A DNA stretch of 64,000 nt from Gambelia wislizenii (taxonomy: Eukaryota > Chordata > Lepidosauria > Squamata > Crotaphytidae), in assembly GCA_030847615.1 (NCBI GenBank), contig JAUMIR010000005.1:171954596-172018595 (forward strand). The letters are read 5' to 3'. The notes beneath the pieces were generated by a model. It was not told the DNA's origin. It was given only the letters and a program-made list of their open reading frames with translations, and ran no database searches. Below, in pieces: positions 11,260 to 22,664 of the stretch. Numbering within the stretch: position 1 is the stretch's first letter; the number at the start of each line of letters is the position of its first letter. Made by a program: the position numbers and the translations under genes.

Positions 11260-12410
11260 CCAAAATTGTGACTGAATCCTGGGGGGTTAAATTATCTTTA
11301 CAATATGGCAGTCCTTATCCAAATCAAAGGCCCAGCAGCTGGCAGTTGCTCTGGTAGTAGAACCACCACTGGCAAAAATGTAAGCCGTTGATGGAGAGCA
11401 CATCTTTTATTAATGACCCAAACAATATGCTACAGATAAGAAGACACATAATACAGAGTGAGATGCTCCCCTGCTTCATTCACCATGCCTCCTGGTGCTG
11501 AAAAAAGTACATAGAGAGACACACATGGCAACTTTTTGCCAGATCATGATCATCATGGTATCCCTAGTTGTTACTGCTTCCATCTGCCGTGTTATTTTAC
11601 AAGGAACAAAAGGAGACAGGGAACAAAATGGCAAGGAAAGAGTGACTTATGTTCCTGTATCTCTCCTCCTTGTGGGTAAAAGAGCTTCAGTATCATCTGC
11701 TTTACAAAAGATAAAACTGAACCACTCTTTTTAACAAAACCATTATATGCAAACATTAACATCTTTTTATCTTTTGGTTGAAAGTTGTCAAAAGAATATA
11801 TATAAACCCTATGAGCGTCTGACATACTAATGTCACAGAAACTGAATGTGAGCAGGAAACATGGTAATCACCTACTCTTTTACAAATATAATTATTAACA
11901 TTAAGTGTTTCTTCTTATTCTCACATGTTGAGACTTCAACACCCCACATTTTAGTCTTTAATCTTTCCAAGTCATAACAGCCTATGACTGTTGAAACCCT
12001 TTATTTCCAGAAATTAGAAGCAATGTTGTTCACCCAGAATTTTTTCCAGCACTCATACCAGTGGGATGTCATAATATGAATTATGTCTTACAAAGTTTGT
12101 TTGTCAGAGGCACTGGAATGAAAACTATTACATGAATCATTACTACTGACCTTCTCAAGATGGGGATTTATTACCTTTGCTACCACTAGAATGTGTAACC
12201 TGTGGGACATTTCAAAGTGTATTTAGCAACTGCAAACATTCTGAGAGGCATCTTTTACCCTAAGTGTGATGACAATAGTGGGATGAAATTTCATGAAATA
12301 CTGCCTGGTAGAAGATCAAATGAATATGGTGTCTGTTTCATTCAACCCAACAGCAGAACAGTAAAAACAATGCCCTCATAGTCAATGTTTTTCTTCCCAC
12401 TTTTTAGTTT
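11260..12410. other. Intron stretch, nothing recognised
   Basis: No gene or named repeat is seen. The small frames at 11495-11825 lack any domain. Confidence 0.45.

Positions 12411-12436
<26 letters not shown>
12411..12436. repeat. (TA)n microsatellite
   Basis: Thirteen TA units in an AT-rich context. Confidence 0.95.
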
Positions 12437-12442
<6 letters not shown>

Positions 12443-12670
12443 AGACGCACTAGGGTTGCCAGATCAGGATTATAGACCTAGGGGTGACCCCCTTTTGATG
12501 TCACAGAATGGGCCCTTGTATGTTACTAACAGGAAGTGTTTGCAGCAATTAGAGATCACGATTAAAGAGCAAAGAAGCCAATAGCTCAGAGAAACAAGTG
12601 AAAGGCTTTATTATAGGAACTCCATTTTAAGGCAGGAAAGTTACTCAGGGTACTAATTTATCTAGAGTCG

Positions 12671-13001
12671 GGAGATTTTCAGACACGGAAAAATCGTCCC
12701 TTGCCGCGCGAGCAGCCTCCCGAAACTGCTGCGCGGCAAGGGTATTTTTCGGACGACGCTGTGCCTCTTGCGAAGCCGTCCGTGTCACTTCCGTGAAGCT
12801 TGGGACGGCTCCGCGTCATATTTCAATCACGGAGGCTGCCCGTGCTTGAAATATGACGCGGAGCCGTCCCAAGCTTCACGGAAGTGACACGGACGGCTTC
12901 GCAAGAGGCACAGCGTCGTCCGAAAAATACCCTTGCCGCGCAGCAGTTTCGGGAGGCTGCTCGCGCGGCAAGGGACGATTTTTCCGTGTCTGAAAATCTC
13001 C
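12671..13001. mobile_element. Foldback element FB2, near-perfect 331-bp palindrome
   Basis: The left arm (12671-12832) and the reverse complement of the right arm (12839-13001) agree except for one visible mismatch near 12827, next to the loop. Terminal bases are GGAGATTTTCAGACACGG. The loop lies between CACGG (12828-12832) and CCCGTG (12839-12844). Each arm also contains a smaller hairpin: CCCTTGCCGCGC at 12698-12709 pairs with 12731-12742, and the mirror image exists in the right arm. The element is strongly CpG-rich against a CpG-poor intron. The single near-identity of the arms argues for very recent insertion or arm homogenisation. No clear target duplication is visible. Confidence 0.95.
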
Positions 13002-13216
13002 TCATTGTAGGGAAGATCTGAGAGAAAACTGGTGCAAAAAGAAGAGGTGAGAAAACATCCCTAAGAGTATCACTTTACATCACAGAGGGGTCAAGATAGG
13101 TAGACAAGAAGAGAAGACATGTTGGGTCACTCAAACGATATAAGCCTATTACAAATGCCTTCTCTGAGGCATTCCTGACTCTTCATGCTTTTAAGCATTG
13201 TTGTACTTCTAACTGT

Positions 13217-13328
13217 GGACTTGTTTATCTTGGATTGGCCTTTTTAGTAATCAGCGTGCTTGCAGAAAGCGCAGGATGAGTCCTTCCTGAATCTTCGTTT
13301 GCGAAGAAAAGCCAGAGAGAGAGAGAGA
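13217..13328 (+). repeat. Three-copy box P with (GA)n end, copy 1
   Basis: Contains GGATTGGCCTTTTTAGTAAT, GCTTGCAGAAAGCGCAGGAT and CTTCCTGAATCTTCGTTTGC, ending in AGCCAGAGAGAGAGAGAG. It matches 34603-34690 directly and 60583-60711 in reverse complement, where the GA tract is a CT tract on the same side. So the purine tract belongs to the repeat. The origin is unknown. Confidence 0.75.
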
Positions 13329-14212
13329 CTTCTAACTGTTACAAGGATGATATTACAAGGAACAGCCCCTGGTGAATTCATTAAGCATGTTCAAATACAA
13401 AACACAAAGTCTTACAAATGAGAACAATACATATACACATACGTTTCAAGGCAGTGAGGACTGGAGAAGCAGGTCTAAGACTTGAATGTTAAAGTATCTA
13501 TCCTTATAAATGTTTCTTAATAACATTTTGCCTTCTTAAACTGGAAAAAAGACATACTTTCCTGAACTACCAGAGAAACAGCATCTGGGCCAGAATCTAA
13601 TCAATGGAGAAGTTGGGTGTTTGGGGAGACCAATGTGCTGTGCCTAGAGCAATTATTGAGGCTCACTGGGATTTGCTGCATGGGAAGAATGCAGCAGTTT
13701 TCCCATCTAAAGGAATGTTAGATTCTTAGTGAAGACATGAAACTACAGACACATGCTTTTGGGCATGCCTAGAATCCACCCAGAAACTCATTTGAAAATC
13801 TTTTATAGAAGCAGTTTGTGTCTTGCAGTTAAACATGAAATCCAGAATTATACCATTATCCTGTACATGTTTAAACAGTCTCAGTGTTTTATTCCTATAT
13901 AAAGTATATGCTGGATTGCAGCCTGAATTGTGTCATTTTCTGGAATCAAGAAAATGTTTTTCAGTAGAATAAGCCTCACCAAAGCTACGGTCCTCTTCGT
14001 TCTAAAATTTCCATCAGTCCACTGCTTGGATGCTCACTCATGCCAAATGCATTTCCCTAGAGTCCTGAGAAGGATAATGACTCAATTAATTATTCCACTA
14101 TTAAAAATGTTTTTTTAAAGTGTGTAATAAAGGGATGTATTAGATGATAATGGAGAATGGGGTTAAAATGGAAATTATGCAATCATGGCCTATCCTAATT
14201 CCTGTTACTAGC
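13329..14212. other. Intron stretch, nothing recognised
   Basis: AT-rich unique-looking sequence without exon-like or repeat-like signals that I can name. Confidence 0.45.
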
Positions 14213-14730
14213 TGGACCCAGCGTAGCAAATGCCATTAAAAAACTCCCCCTAAAAGACCAGTGGACCTCACACCTGGTTGCTTGAGTCCTGCTGCAGTGG
14301 CAGCAGTGAGTGCCTGGGTTCCATTACAGCAGCAGCAGCGGCATCCTGCTGCTGCAGCCAGTTAACTGCCTGGGTCCCATCGCAGTGGGAATAGAAATGA
14401 TATTACTGTGCAGACTTAAATCATAGGTGGGAATTGTGCAGCCCTGAGACATTGGTGAAATGGAAAGGCCTGCAGCCTTAGTAACTATAGCTAACACTGT
14501 AGCACATTATTTTGGCTGCTCCTAGTATGCAGATTGGTCATGAGTGGCAGGAGTAGATTGTGAGGTGGAGAGGGAATTTGCATGTGGCTGGTGATTGCCT
14601 GAGGGAGTGACAGTAGTGGCCAGTCAGCACAATGAAAGAGGCAACATACCTAAACCCATCGTACATTCCCAAGAAGCAACATACCTACATAGCTAAGGCC
14701 ATTGTGCATACCCAAGAGTTTTATACAGAG
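14213..14730. repeat. Unclassified dispersed repeat K, copy 1
   Basis: Starts near ACTAGCTGGACCCAGCGTAG and includes a CAG/CTG-rich section (14290-14375). The right part shares GCAGGAGTA, GTGAGGTGGAGAGG and GGTGATTG blocks with 46065-46290, and the AACATACC motif with 15042-15397. It is non-coding, and the ends are not defined. Confidence 0.45.
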
Positions 14731-15041
14731 AGATTTAAAAGACTCAATGGAATTACACCATCTCTATAGATAAATGAAGGAGTAATAGGCATCATATTGT
14801 TATTTGTTATGTTGTCTGTGGTCCATTCAGTTATTGCTGCATGCTTTGTACACTTGCTAAGACAGACACAGTGCACAGAGCCTTCTTGGGGGTGGCACCC
14901 TAGGGGTGGAAAGAATTTTTTAAAAACTGAAAAAGGTTGAATAATGTGTGTCTTTTGAGTATTGGAAAATCCTGGCAAGAAGAATCCTGGATTGTTGAAA
15001 ATGTTTACAGTTTGGAACTTATGCAAATTTAACATGTGATA

Positions 15042-15397
15042 TTAGCTATATACCCGGTGTAGCATACACCGTTCCCCCTGCCGCCCTCCCTGCCTCCCCC
15101 CCACTGCTCCCATCCCACCCCACACTGCCTCCCTCCCCCAACGTGGCACCTGCTCCCCACCACAACCCTCACCACGCCCTGCTGCCCTCCCCGAGTCCCA
15201 TGCACATGCCATGCCACACCCCCGTGCTACTCAGTCCTTGCCAGCCATGTTTACACTGGAGGTAAAACTCCACATGTTCCCACCTCCAATGTGCTGATTG
15301 GCTGCCCAACCAAGCTGTGATTAGTTGGTCAGTTTCCTAAGCAGCCAATCAGCACACTGGAAACGGTAACATACCAAGAGAATTTATATATAGATTT
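15042..15397. repeat. Unclassified dispersed repeat K, copy 2
   Basis: Starts near ATTAGCTATATACCCGGTGT, continues through a C-rich section (15070-15225) and ends in GGAAACGGTAACATACCAAG. The inner block 15285-15360 is an inverted repeat around GTGCTGATTGGCTGC and GCAGCCAATCAGCACA. Similar words occur at 14213-14730 and 46065-46290. Confidence 0.5.
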
Positions 15398-15560
15398 TGC
15401 ACAAAAAAACAGCTTGGGGGAGGGCTTATGTGTAAATATTCCACAGAATAAGTCCACAATCACTGCAGCATTTTTTGCAAGGAAGATAATCATTCTGCAC
15501 AAAAATACGATTTTCTGTGTGGAGAATGCTGTTTTCTACACAAAAAGTGCCACATGTGAA
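15398..15560. repeat. Degenerate minisatellite W, short array
   Basis: Irregular copies of words such as GCACAAAAA and TTCTGTGTGGAGAATGCTG. The same words form a larger array at 44810-45590. Confidence 0.5.
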
Positions 15561-16254
15561 TTTTGTGCAGTATAAGTCCTGAACTGAAAATAGCCTTTGG
15601 TAATTGCACTATTTTCAGAGACTTTCTTACAGTAGTAAGAACATTGCTAAAACTACTCATTGCTTTCTTTGAGATGGAAATTATTGGAAAATTACATCCC
15701 TATTGTTCCAAGGCTGTGGGATTTCTTTTAGGGGAGACTAAATTAGTCAGCATCCTCTTATCTTTTCACTTTAAAAAGTGTGTTTGTGTGTGTGTTGGCT
15801 TTTATTCAGACAAGCAGATTGACTAGCTGTTCAGAACAGTAGTTTTAGTGGCTAGGCGTAGTGTCTTTGTTTAAAAATCACTTTTTAACTTAATAGTGTT
15901 TCAGTGCTATATTTGGTTTACATGTGTTTCACCATTTTAACTTTCTCTTCTGTTTTTATATGTGGCTGAGTTTATCTGTTTGATCGGTATCGGCTTTAAT
16001 TTTGTTATGGGACTCCTCTCAGTTCTTGGAGAAAGGCGATTCTAACTAATTAATTAATATGCTTCCATGCAGTGCCTGTGATCTCTTTAAGTATTTTCAT
16101 CTTTCACTTTCCTAAAAGCAATGCTATAAAGGCTCAATGGCATGCGATCAAGTAGAGAAACAGGACAGGAACCCATCCACATAGTTCCCAAGCAGCTGAA
16201 GGGGGAAAGAACAAGCAATCTACCATCCCAACAGCACACCATTCAAGACTCTTG

Positions 16255-17214
16255 GGGGTCGGTTACATGACCATTTTTAATGCAGAAATGTCTGCCATTG
16301 AAGCCTCTTCCTCCTTCCCCCACTTCCCAGTTTGCTGGCTTCTGGGGCAAAGGAGGAGGAGGGGGGCAAGGGAGGAGGAAGCTCCAGTGGTGGACAGCTG
16401 GGCAATGGGACTGTCAGTCCCTCCCAGCGGACCCCTCTTTTCCTTGTTCGCCGCTGCTGGGACAAAAAGGGAAGGAGGGGCCAAGGGAGGAAGAGGCTAC
16501 AGTATCACTCACATGCTGCAAATCCCCCCCCCAATAAAGCAAGGCAGTGATCGCCCAGCAAAGGAACATGGAGCATGGAGGCTGATCTTCTACAAGGGTA
16601 TTCCCTCCCTCTCTCCCTCCCTTTGCATGGCCAACCACGGTCACAGAGGGTGAACAAGCAAGGAGGCAGGCAGCCGGGATTGCCTGGTCTGTGTCAAAAA
16701 AGAAACAATGGTGGATCCTGCATTCCAAAGGCATCCCTTGCAAGCCTGCCCCCTCTGAGCGCCAATAAATCACAGCTCAGCTCTGCTGTGAGCCTGTTTC
16801 AGGAAGAATGCTGGTAGATCACACAGCCTTTTGCGAATAGGTAGTTCACACCACCTGTTGTGTGCATTTTCACGAACTTTATCAAAAAATGTCAGGGAAA
16901 GTAGCAAAAGGGTAAGAGCTGTTCAGAACTGGAATACACTGCCTTGGAGTGTGGTGGAGTCTCCTTCTTTGGAGGTTTTTAAACAGAGGCTGGATGGCCA
17001 TCTGTCGGGAATGATTTGATTGTTTATTCCTGTAGGGCAGGGGGTTGGACTGGATGGCTCTTGAGGTCTCTTCCAACTCTATGATTTTATGATTCTATCG
17101 GTTTTTTTGGCCCTCCTCCTTCTGAATAGGGCGACTTTGAATCGAAACATGTGGGAACTAATAGGTGTCTTGGTAAATTCTTAGAGGATTTATTTTGCCA
17201 TGTAAACAAGGCGT
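16255..17214 (+). mobile_element. GC-rich TIR element E, copy 1, with nested CR1
   Basis: The left end GGGGTCGGTTACATGACC and right end (reverse complement CGCCTTGTTTACATGGC) correspond to the termini of 24074-24942. Collinear blocks include CTGCTGTGAGC, the GGAAGAATGCTGGTAGATC region (about 16800), the CCTTCTGAAT-GGGCGA-GGGAACT block (17117-17160) and TTAGAGGAT-TTATTTTGCC near the right end. A CR1 3' fragment at 16911-17099 splits it. The interior at 16330-16500 is purine-rich and generates long but meaningless open frames in several frames on both strands. No transposase is present, so it is non-autonomous. Confidence 0.72.
16911..17099 (+). mobile_element. CR1 LINE 3' end, severely truncated
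   Basis: The plus-strand frame reads NWNTLPWSVVESPSLEVFKQ and RLDGHLSGMI then stop, the CR1 ORF2 C-terminus. It is followed by the CR1 3' UTR (GGACTGGATGGCTC) and the terminal ATGATTTTATGATTCTAT. About 190 bp survive. It lies inside element E copy 1, so it inserted later. Confidence 0.93.
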
Positions 17215-18094
17215 TGGGATGCAAAACTTCAATTTGTGGGTTGCTGTTTGTCTCTCACTGACTGCTTTCAGGCCTGCTGCTTTTGGGGATGCAGCTTTGT
17301 GAGTGGGACAACAGCTGCTCTTTGGCAGTAAAGGAACACAGAAGTTTCCAAGATAGCACAATTCCTGGCTGTGATGGGCTAGCTTTGTATGATCAGGAAA
17401 AATCTCTCCCTGGCCTTTTAGAGATAATCTTTCACAGCCCAAGAGTGTTCTTCTCTCCCAGCTACAAGAAGTTATCCATTGGGTATTGATGCAAAACTCA
17501 AAATGCCTGATGCACTGAGATAGTAAATAATGGAGTGAGAACATGGAGGACTACAACAGCAGTGAACTAGTATGGAAACAGCATGTGACAAATGTGAAAA
17601 CTTAAAAGAATATCTTGTACTTCATGGCACTTATTTCTTGATAGTCCTTGCTGGGTCAATGGAGTAATGGAGTTATACTGAAAGAGTTATACTGAAAGAG
17701 TAAATAAATAAATAAGTCCAAGCCCATGTGCCATTATTTTCTAATTAAATGTTTGAGAACTATGTTTGCACGTGATTAGCTCATAAATTCCTTTTTACAG
17801 GATGCCTTGCTTCAAAAGTAGCCTCGAGTCGATAAATCTTTCTTGCAGATGTCAATTTGGTCAGCAGTAAAGAGGTAAATAGAAACTAATGACACTCATC
17901 AAGCCTCTGGCACAAATGATTTATTGGGCACAATCATTTAACAGATTCATAAAGTCAATATAAGAGGGGGAAAAACAGGTTTCTTATCAAGGTAAACTGC
18001 ATTTGTACTGTCAACACAGAATGATTTATGACAAACCTTGAGCCAAGATTAGGATATTATAAATGGGAGAGAATGAAAGGCTCATTGGGTGTTT
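17215..18094. other. Intron just upstream of the GRM8 exon
   Basis: No mobile element or second exon is recognised. Some open frames (17158-17544) exist but have no domain. The last part leads into the splice acceptor of the GRM8 exon. Confidence 0.5.
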
Positions 18095-18130
18095 TTTCTT
18101 TCTTTCTGTCCTTAACATATTTAACCACAG
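18095..18130 (+). promoter_or_regulatory. GRM8: Splice acceptor of the GRM8 exon
   Basis: A pyrimidine-rich stretch TTTTTTCTTTCTTTCTGTCC is followed by CTTAAC (a plausible branch-point context) and the AG of AACCACAG at 18129-18130. The exon then starts in phase 0 with GTA GAA GAC ATG. Confidence 0.9.
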
Positions 18131-19066
18131 GTAGAAGACATGCAGTGGGACAACAGAGAACAAACTCACCCCACCTCAGTCTGTAGTTTGCCATGCAAGC
18201 CTGGGGAAAGGAAGAAAATGGTCAAGGGAGTGCCATGTTGTTGGCACTGTGAGCGCTGTGAAGGTTATCATTACCAAGTGGATGAGGTGACCTGTGAAAT
18301 GTGCCCATTTGACAAGAGACCCAACATCAACCGCACAGATTGCCAGCAGATTCCCATCATCAAGCTGGAGTGGCATTCTCCTTGGGCAATTGTACCTGTC
18401 TTTATAGCTATCCTTGGGATCATTGCCACCACTTTTGTCATTGTGACATTCGTTCGCCACAACGACACGCCCATTGTCCGGGCCTCTGGGCGTGAGCTCA
18501 GCTATGTCCTCTTGACTGGGATTTTTCTTTGTTACTCCATCACCTTTTTAATGATTGCAAGTCCAGACACTGCCATCTGCAGTTTCCGACGGATCTTTTT
18601 AGGCCTCGGCATGTGTTTCAGCTATGCAGCCTTGCTCACCAAAACCAACCGGATCCATCGAATATTTGAGCAAGGGAAAAAGTCTGTCACTGCTCCAAAA
18701 TTCATCAGCCCAGCTTCCCAGTTGGTAATTACTTTCAGCCTCATATCCATACAGCTTGTAGGAGTCTTCATCTGGTTTGGCATTGATCCTCCACATATCA
18801 TAGTGGACTATGGAGAACAGAGGACTCTGGATCCTGAAAATGCCCGCGGAGTTCTCAAATGTGACATCTCTGATCTATCTCTCATTTGTTCTCTTGGATA
18901 CAGTATTCTCTTAATGGTAACATGCACTGTTTATGCTATTAAAACAAGAGGCGTTCCAGAGACATTCAATGAAGCAAAACCAATTGGATTTACTATGTAT
19001 ACCACCTGTATCATTTGGTTAGCTTTTATTCCAATCTTTTTTGGAACTGCACAGTCAGCAGAGAAG
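18131..19066 (+). CDS. GRM8: Metabotropic glutamate receptor 8, exon for Cys-rich linker and TM1-TM6 (partial)
   Basis: Class C G-protein-coupled receptor for glutamate; group III receptors couple to Gi/o and act mostly at presynaptic membranes. The exon is 936 bp (312 codons), starts with Val-Glu-Asp-Met and ends with Ala-Glu-Lys at a GT donor. Residue numbers here count from the exon start. Nine cysteines at about 18, 22, 36, 37, 40, 43, 55, 58 and 71 form the cysteine-rich linker; an N-glycosylation site NRT is at 67. Hydrophobic helices lie at about 85-108, 122-142, 150-170, 197-218, 251-270 and 286-306 (TM1-TM6). Cys150 and Cys244 are the expected TM3-ECL2 disulfide. The linker segments HREQTHP-like, [12 protein letters not shown] and [11 protein letters not shown] match GRM8 better than GRM7 or GRM4 as I remember them. 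The frame is intact, so the exon looks functional. The ligand-binding exons and TM7/C-tail exon lie outside the window. Confidence 0.96.
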
Positions 19067-19072
19067 GTGAGT
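19064..19072 (+). promoter_or_regulatory. GRM8: Splice donor of the GRM8 exon
   Basis: AAG|GTGAGTG is a strong consensus 5' splice site. If it were not used, translation would add seven codons (Val-Ser-Asp-Ser-Lys-Leu-Ser) and stop at 19088-19090. Confidence 0.95.
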
Positions 19073-20519
19073 GACAGTAAACTCTCTTAAACCCATTTTA
19101 TAGTCAGCTTCAATTTTTAGTGTTGTAGATTATTCATTCCTACTACTGGATTCGAAAGATACTCTTGTTGAAGTCAGATCTCAAAGGACTTCGGGACAGG
19201 TATGTTTTTAGAAAAGTACATTGTTTAAGAGCACTCTAGGATCATCTAGCACTGAGAGTATCTCCATAATAATTTGATCATTCAGAATACGTTAGTGCCT
19301 TTCATCATTGTCAGCAATTTTTCATCTTTTTTTTCCTTGTAGCATTTTGATATATGAAACCCAAATTGTAAACAAACAAATACATACTTGAATAGAATCA
19401 AATAATCTCATTTGATAAAGAAATGACATGAATGTTGTTGTTATTAAAAATATAGAATATGCTATACTGAATATTTATACAGTTGAGTTAATGCAGGGGG
19501 AAAAGACATCTTGATCCAGTATGTTCAGAAACCAAATTTTCCTGTAGTGTTGGAAGCAGAAGATTTAAGCCATGATGCAGATTCCATAGAAATGACATTT
19601 ATTTACAGAATGTAGAATATATACCATATTGACTAACTTTTTTGAACTGGCTTATGCACATATATTAAAAATGGAATCACAAGAGAAGCAGTTTAGCCTC
19701 AAGGTTTGTTCCCAATATCTGATTCTCAGAGATGCAGTGCTTCTACATCTGAACTCTCAGTGTAACTAGTTACAGCATCTTCTGATAGAGCAAGTCATTT
19801 ACTAAACATCAGTTTATACACACACACACACACACACATATATAATCAAAATTAGTGACCTGTCTAATTTTTTATGGTAGTGAATTGTAGAATATAATTG
19901 CATGCATTGTGTGAAGATTTTCTTCTCTTTTATTTGGTCTGAACCTAGAGCCATCAGCTTCATCGGATGACCTCAAGTTCCCACATTTTGTGGGTGACAG
20001 AATAATTTCTCTTTGTATCTGATGCAGATTGGCATGTCTTTTGTTCAACAAGTTTATTAAGAACATGCTCTAGGCTTTTTTAAAAAAAATATTCATTCCA
20101 TTTTAGAAGGGAACAATCAACAATGCTTGTCTCTTGTCTCCTGAGTATTGTTTAGGTAGATCTTTATAAGTTTCATCTTTGAAAATGTAGAAATTAGCAT
20201 AGCTAATTGTTACTGAAAAGTTAGGAAATGTAAAAGTACATAGCAAATCCTTTCAGTTACACACACATGCACCTAAAGTACATACACCAACCATCAAACA
20301 AACCTGGACAACAATGCAGTGACCTGGTAGTAAATGTCCATTTTGTAAAGGTTTCAAACAATGTCCATCTGATAAAAAGAATTAAAACTAAAATTACCAT
20401 CCTTTTGACAGGCATCATAACATTGATAACCAACCAAGAGATAATGAGCCAGATACACAGAGATGGGTTTAAATAGGGCTATTTTAGTTGATCTACAGCT
20501 TAATTAATGAATTGAACCT
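19073..20519. other. Start of downstream GRM8 intron, few repeats
   Basis: No exon for TM7 is seen. The only simple feature is the (CA)n tract listed separately. Otherwise AT-rich unique-looking intron. Confidence 0.5.
19816..19845. repeat. (CA)n-(TA)n microsatellite
   Basis: About ten CA units followed by ATATATA. Confidence 0.93.
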
Positions 20520-21120
20520 TGGACAAAGCCTGGGGGGGGAGTGCAATTTGATGTGGGTCTGGCTGAGGGCAGGTATCAACTTGTGACCACCTCCTCAGTC
20601 TTCCTTTGGGTATCACACCTGACCCTAAGGGCAATCCAACAAAATTAGGTTGCTCACCTGAGCCTGTCTTATCTGGAAGGCAACCTGAGGCCCTCCCAAG
20701 TTCCAGGGCCCTATAAGAGAGAGCCAACTCCCCAGGTTAGGAGTTCTGGCAGGCTCCTTCACAACCTCTCAGGTCCCAGAACCCAAAGAGGATCCAAGGC
20801 CCTGCCCTTCACCACAAGGGGGTGCCAAAGTGTACATTTTGCTCCCCCACCATACCTGCCAAGGATAGCCTATTTAAAAGACAACCTGAGGCCCTCCCTC
20901 CTTAGCCAGTTAGCCTGGTCCCTGCAGATACAGTATGGGGGTAGTTAAAAAAAAAAAACCCTTTAGAAAACAGAAGGGGAAAAAATTTTCTACCCAGTCC
21001 CAAAGTAACCAGTGAAATTCACACTGCACTGAGAGTAGGGGGGTGAGCCATTCAAAGATCCAAAGAAGAACTGAGAGGGGGAGGGCATTGTCTTAAATAC
21101 TCCAGCCCGTCACCTACCAG
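20520..21120. repeat. GC-richer unclassified stretch with internal direct repeat
   Basis: Base composition is clearly richer in G+C than the flanks. The segment GGCAACCTGAGGCCCTCCC near 20679 recurs as GACAACCTGAGGCCCTCCC near 20880. CTATAAGAG (about 20711) and TATTTAAAAG (about 20870) sit next to them. It could be a fragment of a retrotransposon or LTR, but I see no ends that prove this. Confidence 0.3.
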
Positions 21121-22214
21121 TTCAGGCTCTCACTGCATGCCATAACTACAAAAACACTCTGGCCTCAGTTCCTTGAGGTCATCAAAATGCTCTCCCTCCA
21201 GCAATGTCATACTGATGTGCCTACATGAGAGCACAAACAGTGAATTTAGAATTCTGTTCTCTGTGTCAGGTTTCTAGCAGTTATCAGTGTCCAGGCATAC
21301 AAATAAATCATGTGCCTAAATACACAATGCAAATCGAGAAAAATCCCATTGTTGATATGGACTACAACTACCAGAATCCACCAGCCAGCATCATGCTGTA
21401 GACTAGCTTTTTGGGTAACTGTAGTCCAGAAAAGTAATTTCCCTAGCTCTGCGAACTCTTCAAATCATGTATGGCTAGAGACTTTAGGTTTTAAAGTAAA
21501 CTCTGCTCACAGAGGTTGATTTGGTGCCAGGGCTGGAAAGGAGCCCTTAAGGTTTAATAGTTTAAGCAGTGTGTCCAGCTTTTCTCATAGATAAAATGCC
21601 TATCAAAGACACATAATGCCGTCTGCTACACACATACAGATATAGGAATTCTGGCCCACATTCAGTTTTGTACAATGCTTCTTTCAGGGAGCTGGGTTCT
21701 TAAAACACAAATCAGAAGACAAAGAATCTCACTTGGAGGCACACAGGCCTTATCCTGGGGGAAATGATACAATTTTATGATGGGGATTCTGACATTTATA
21801 ATAACAATCCACAATGGCAACAATGCTTCAGCAGAGATTGGATATCACTGGCTAACTCTGCCTTCTGACATCTGACTCTCAGGAAAGGGAGAGGTGGTGC
21901 CAGTGTTGATATTGTTATGAGCATTATGGCAACCCTATTCTAAGGGGGGTGGGTAGCAGGCAAGATTTTTCAGAAGAGATTTGTTACTGCCTTCCTCTTA
22001 AATGGAGAGAGTGTGATCTGCCCAGTCACACAGTAAGTTTCCACGGTTGACAATGATAATATCCATAGGTCACAGTGATGTTTTTACAAAACATTATACT
22101 GGGTACTAGCAAAAATTTGGGCCCCTTTTTGTGTGAGCAGTGGGATACTTATGAACAGGTTTTCCAGGTCCCAGGGCTTTGGAAGAACTCTTAGGAAATT
22201 GCCGTGCTTTTTTG
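21121..22214. other. Intron stretch; hAT-like fragment near 21355-21450
   Basis: The words GGACTACAACTACCAGAATC and ACTGTAGTCCAGAAAAGTAA at 21358-21440 are arranged head-to-head, as in amniote hAT-like MITEs. Nothing else is recognised. Confidence 0.4.
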
Positions 22215-22460
22215 AGGACTCATCTACATGGGCCAGGATAAACCAGCTCCCTTGCTCTCTTGAAAGCTAGGAAGCCAGCCCACAACATATGACCAAGGCC
22301 CCCTGCATGTGACCAGCCTTGTTCCCATGCTGCAGGACTCATACCTGCTTTGGCAGAATGATGGCAGACTGGAACCGCAGTGACTGGTCAGCCTCCCAGG
22401 ATGGGCTCCTGCAGTGAAATGGGACCTCCTCTATTTTTTGCTGGCTAAAACAGAATTAAG
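22215..22460. repeat. Dispersed repeat R, copy 1
   Basis: Begins near CATCTACATGGGCCAGGATA. The core CAACATATGACCAAGGCC, CTGCATGTGACCAGCCTTG with an internal direct repeat (CATATGAC / CATGTGAC) recurs at 28440-28500 and 49515-49560. Ends are approximate. Confidence 0.5.
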
Positions 22461-22664
22461 CAGGTATTTCGGGGGGGGGGGGACGACAAAAAAACTCCTG
22501 GAGATTTTAATGAAAAGTTCATTTGCACCAGAATATTTGTGTATTTCTGTTTCTTGCACAAAAATGTTGTTTTACATTTGAGTTTTCCCCCCAGAAATTA
22601 TTTTTTTCAGAAGAAAAAACTGGAATGTGAAAAATCTTGCAGCAGTTGACCATTTTCTCAGTGG

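Noticed and set aside
12823..13005. Arginine/alanine-rich minus-strand frame
   Set aside because: It is one arm of the FB2 palindrome; the same DNA read from the other strand gives the same peptide.
16252..16773. Overlapping open frames of 62-133 codons in five or six frames
   Set aside because: They come from a purine-rich, stop-poor stretch inside a non-coding TIR element; no domain, no splice context, and all strands look equally open.
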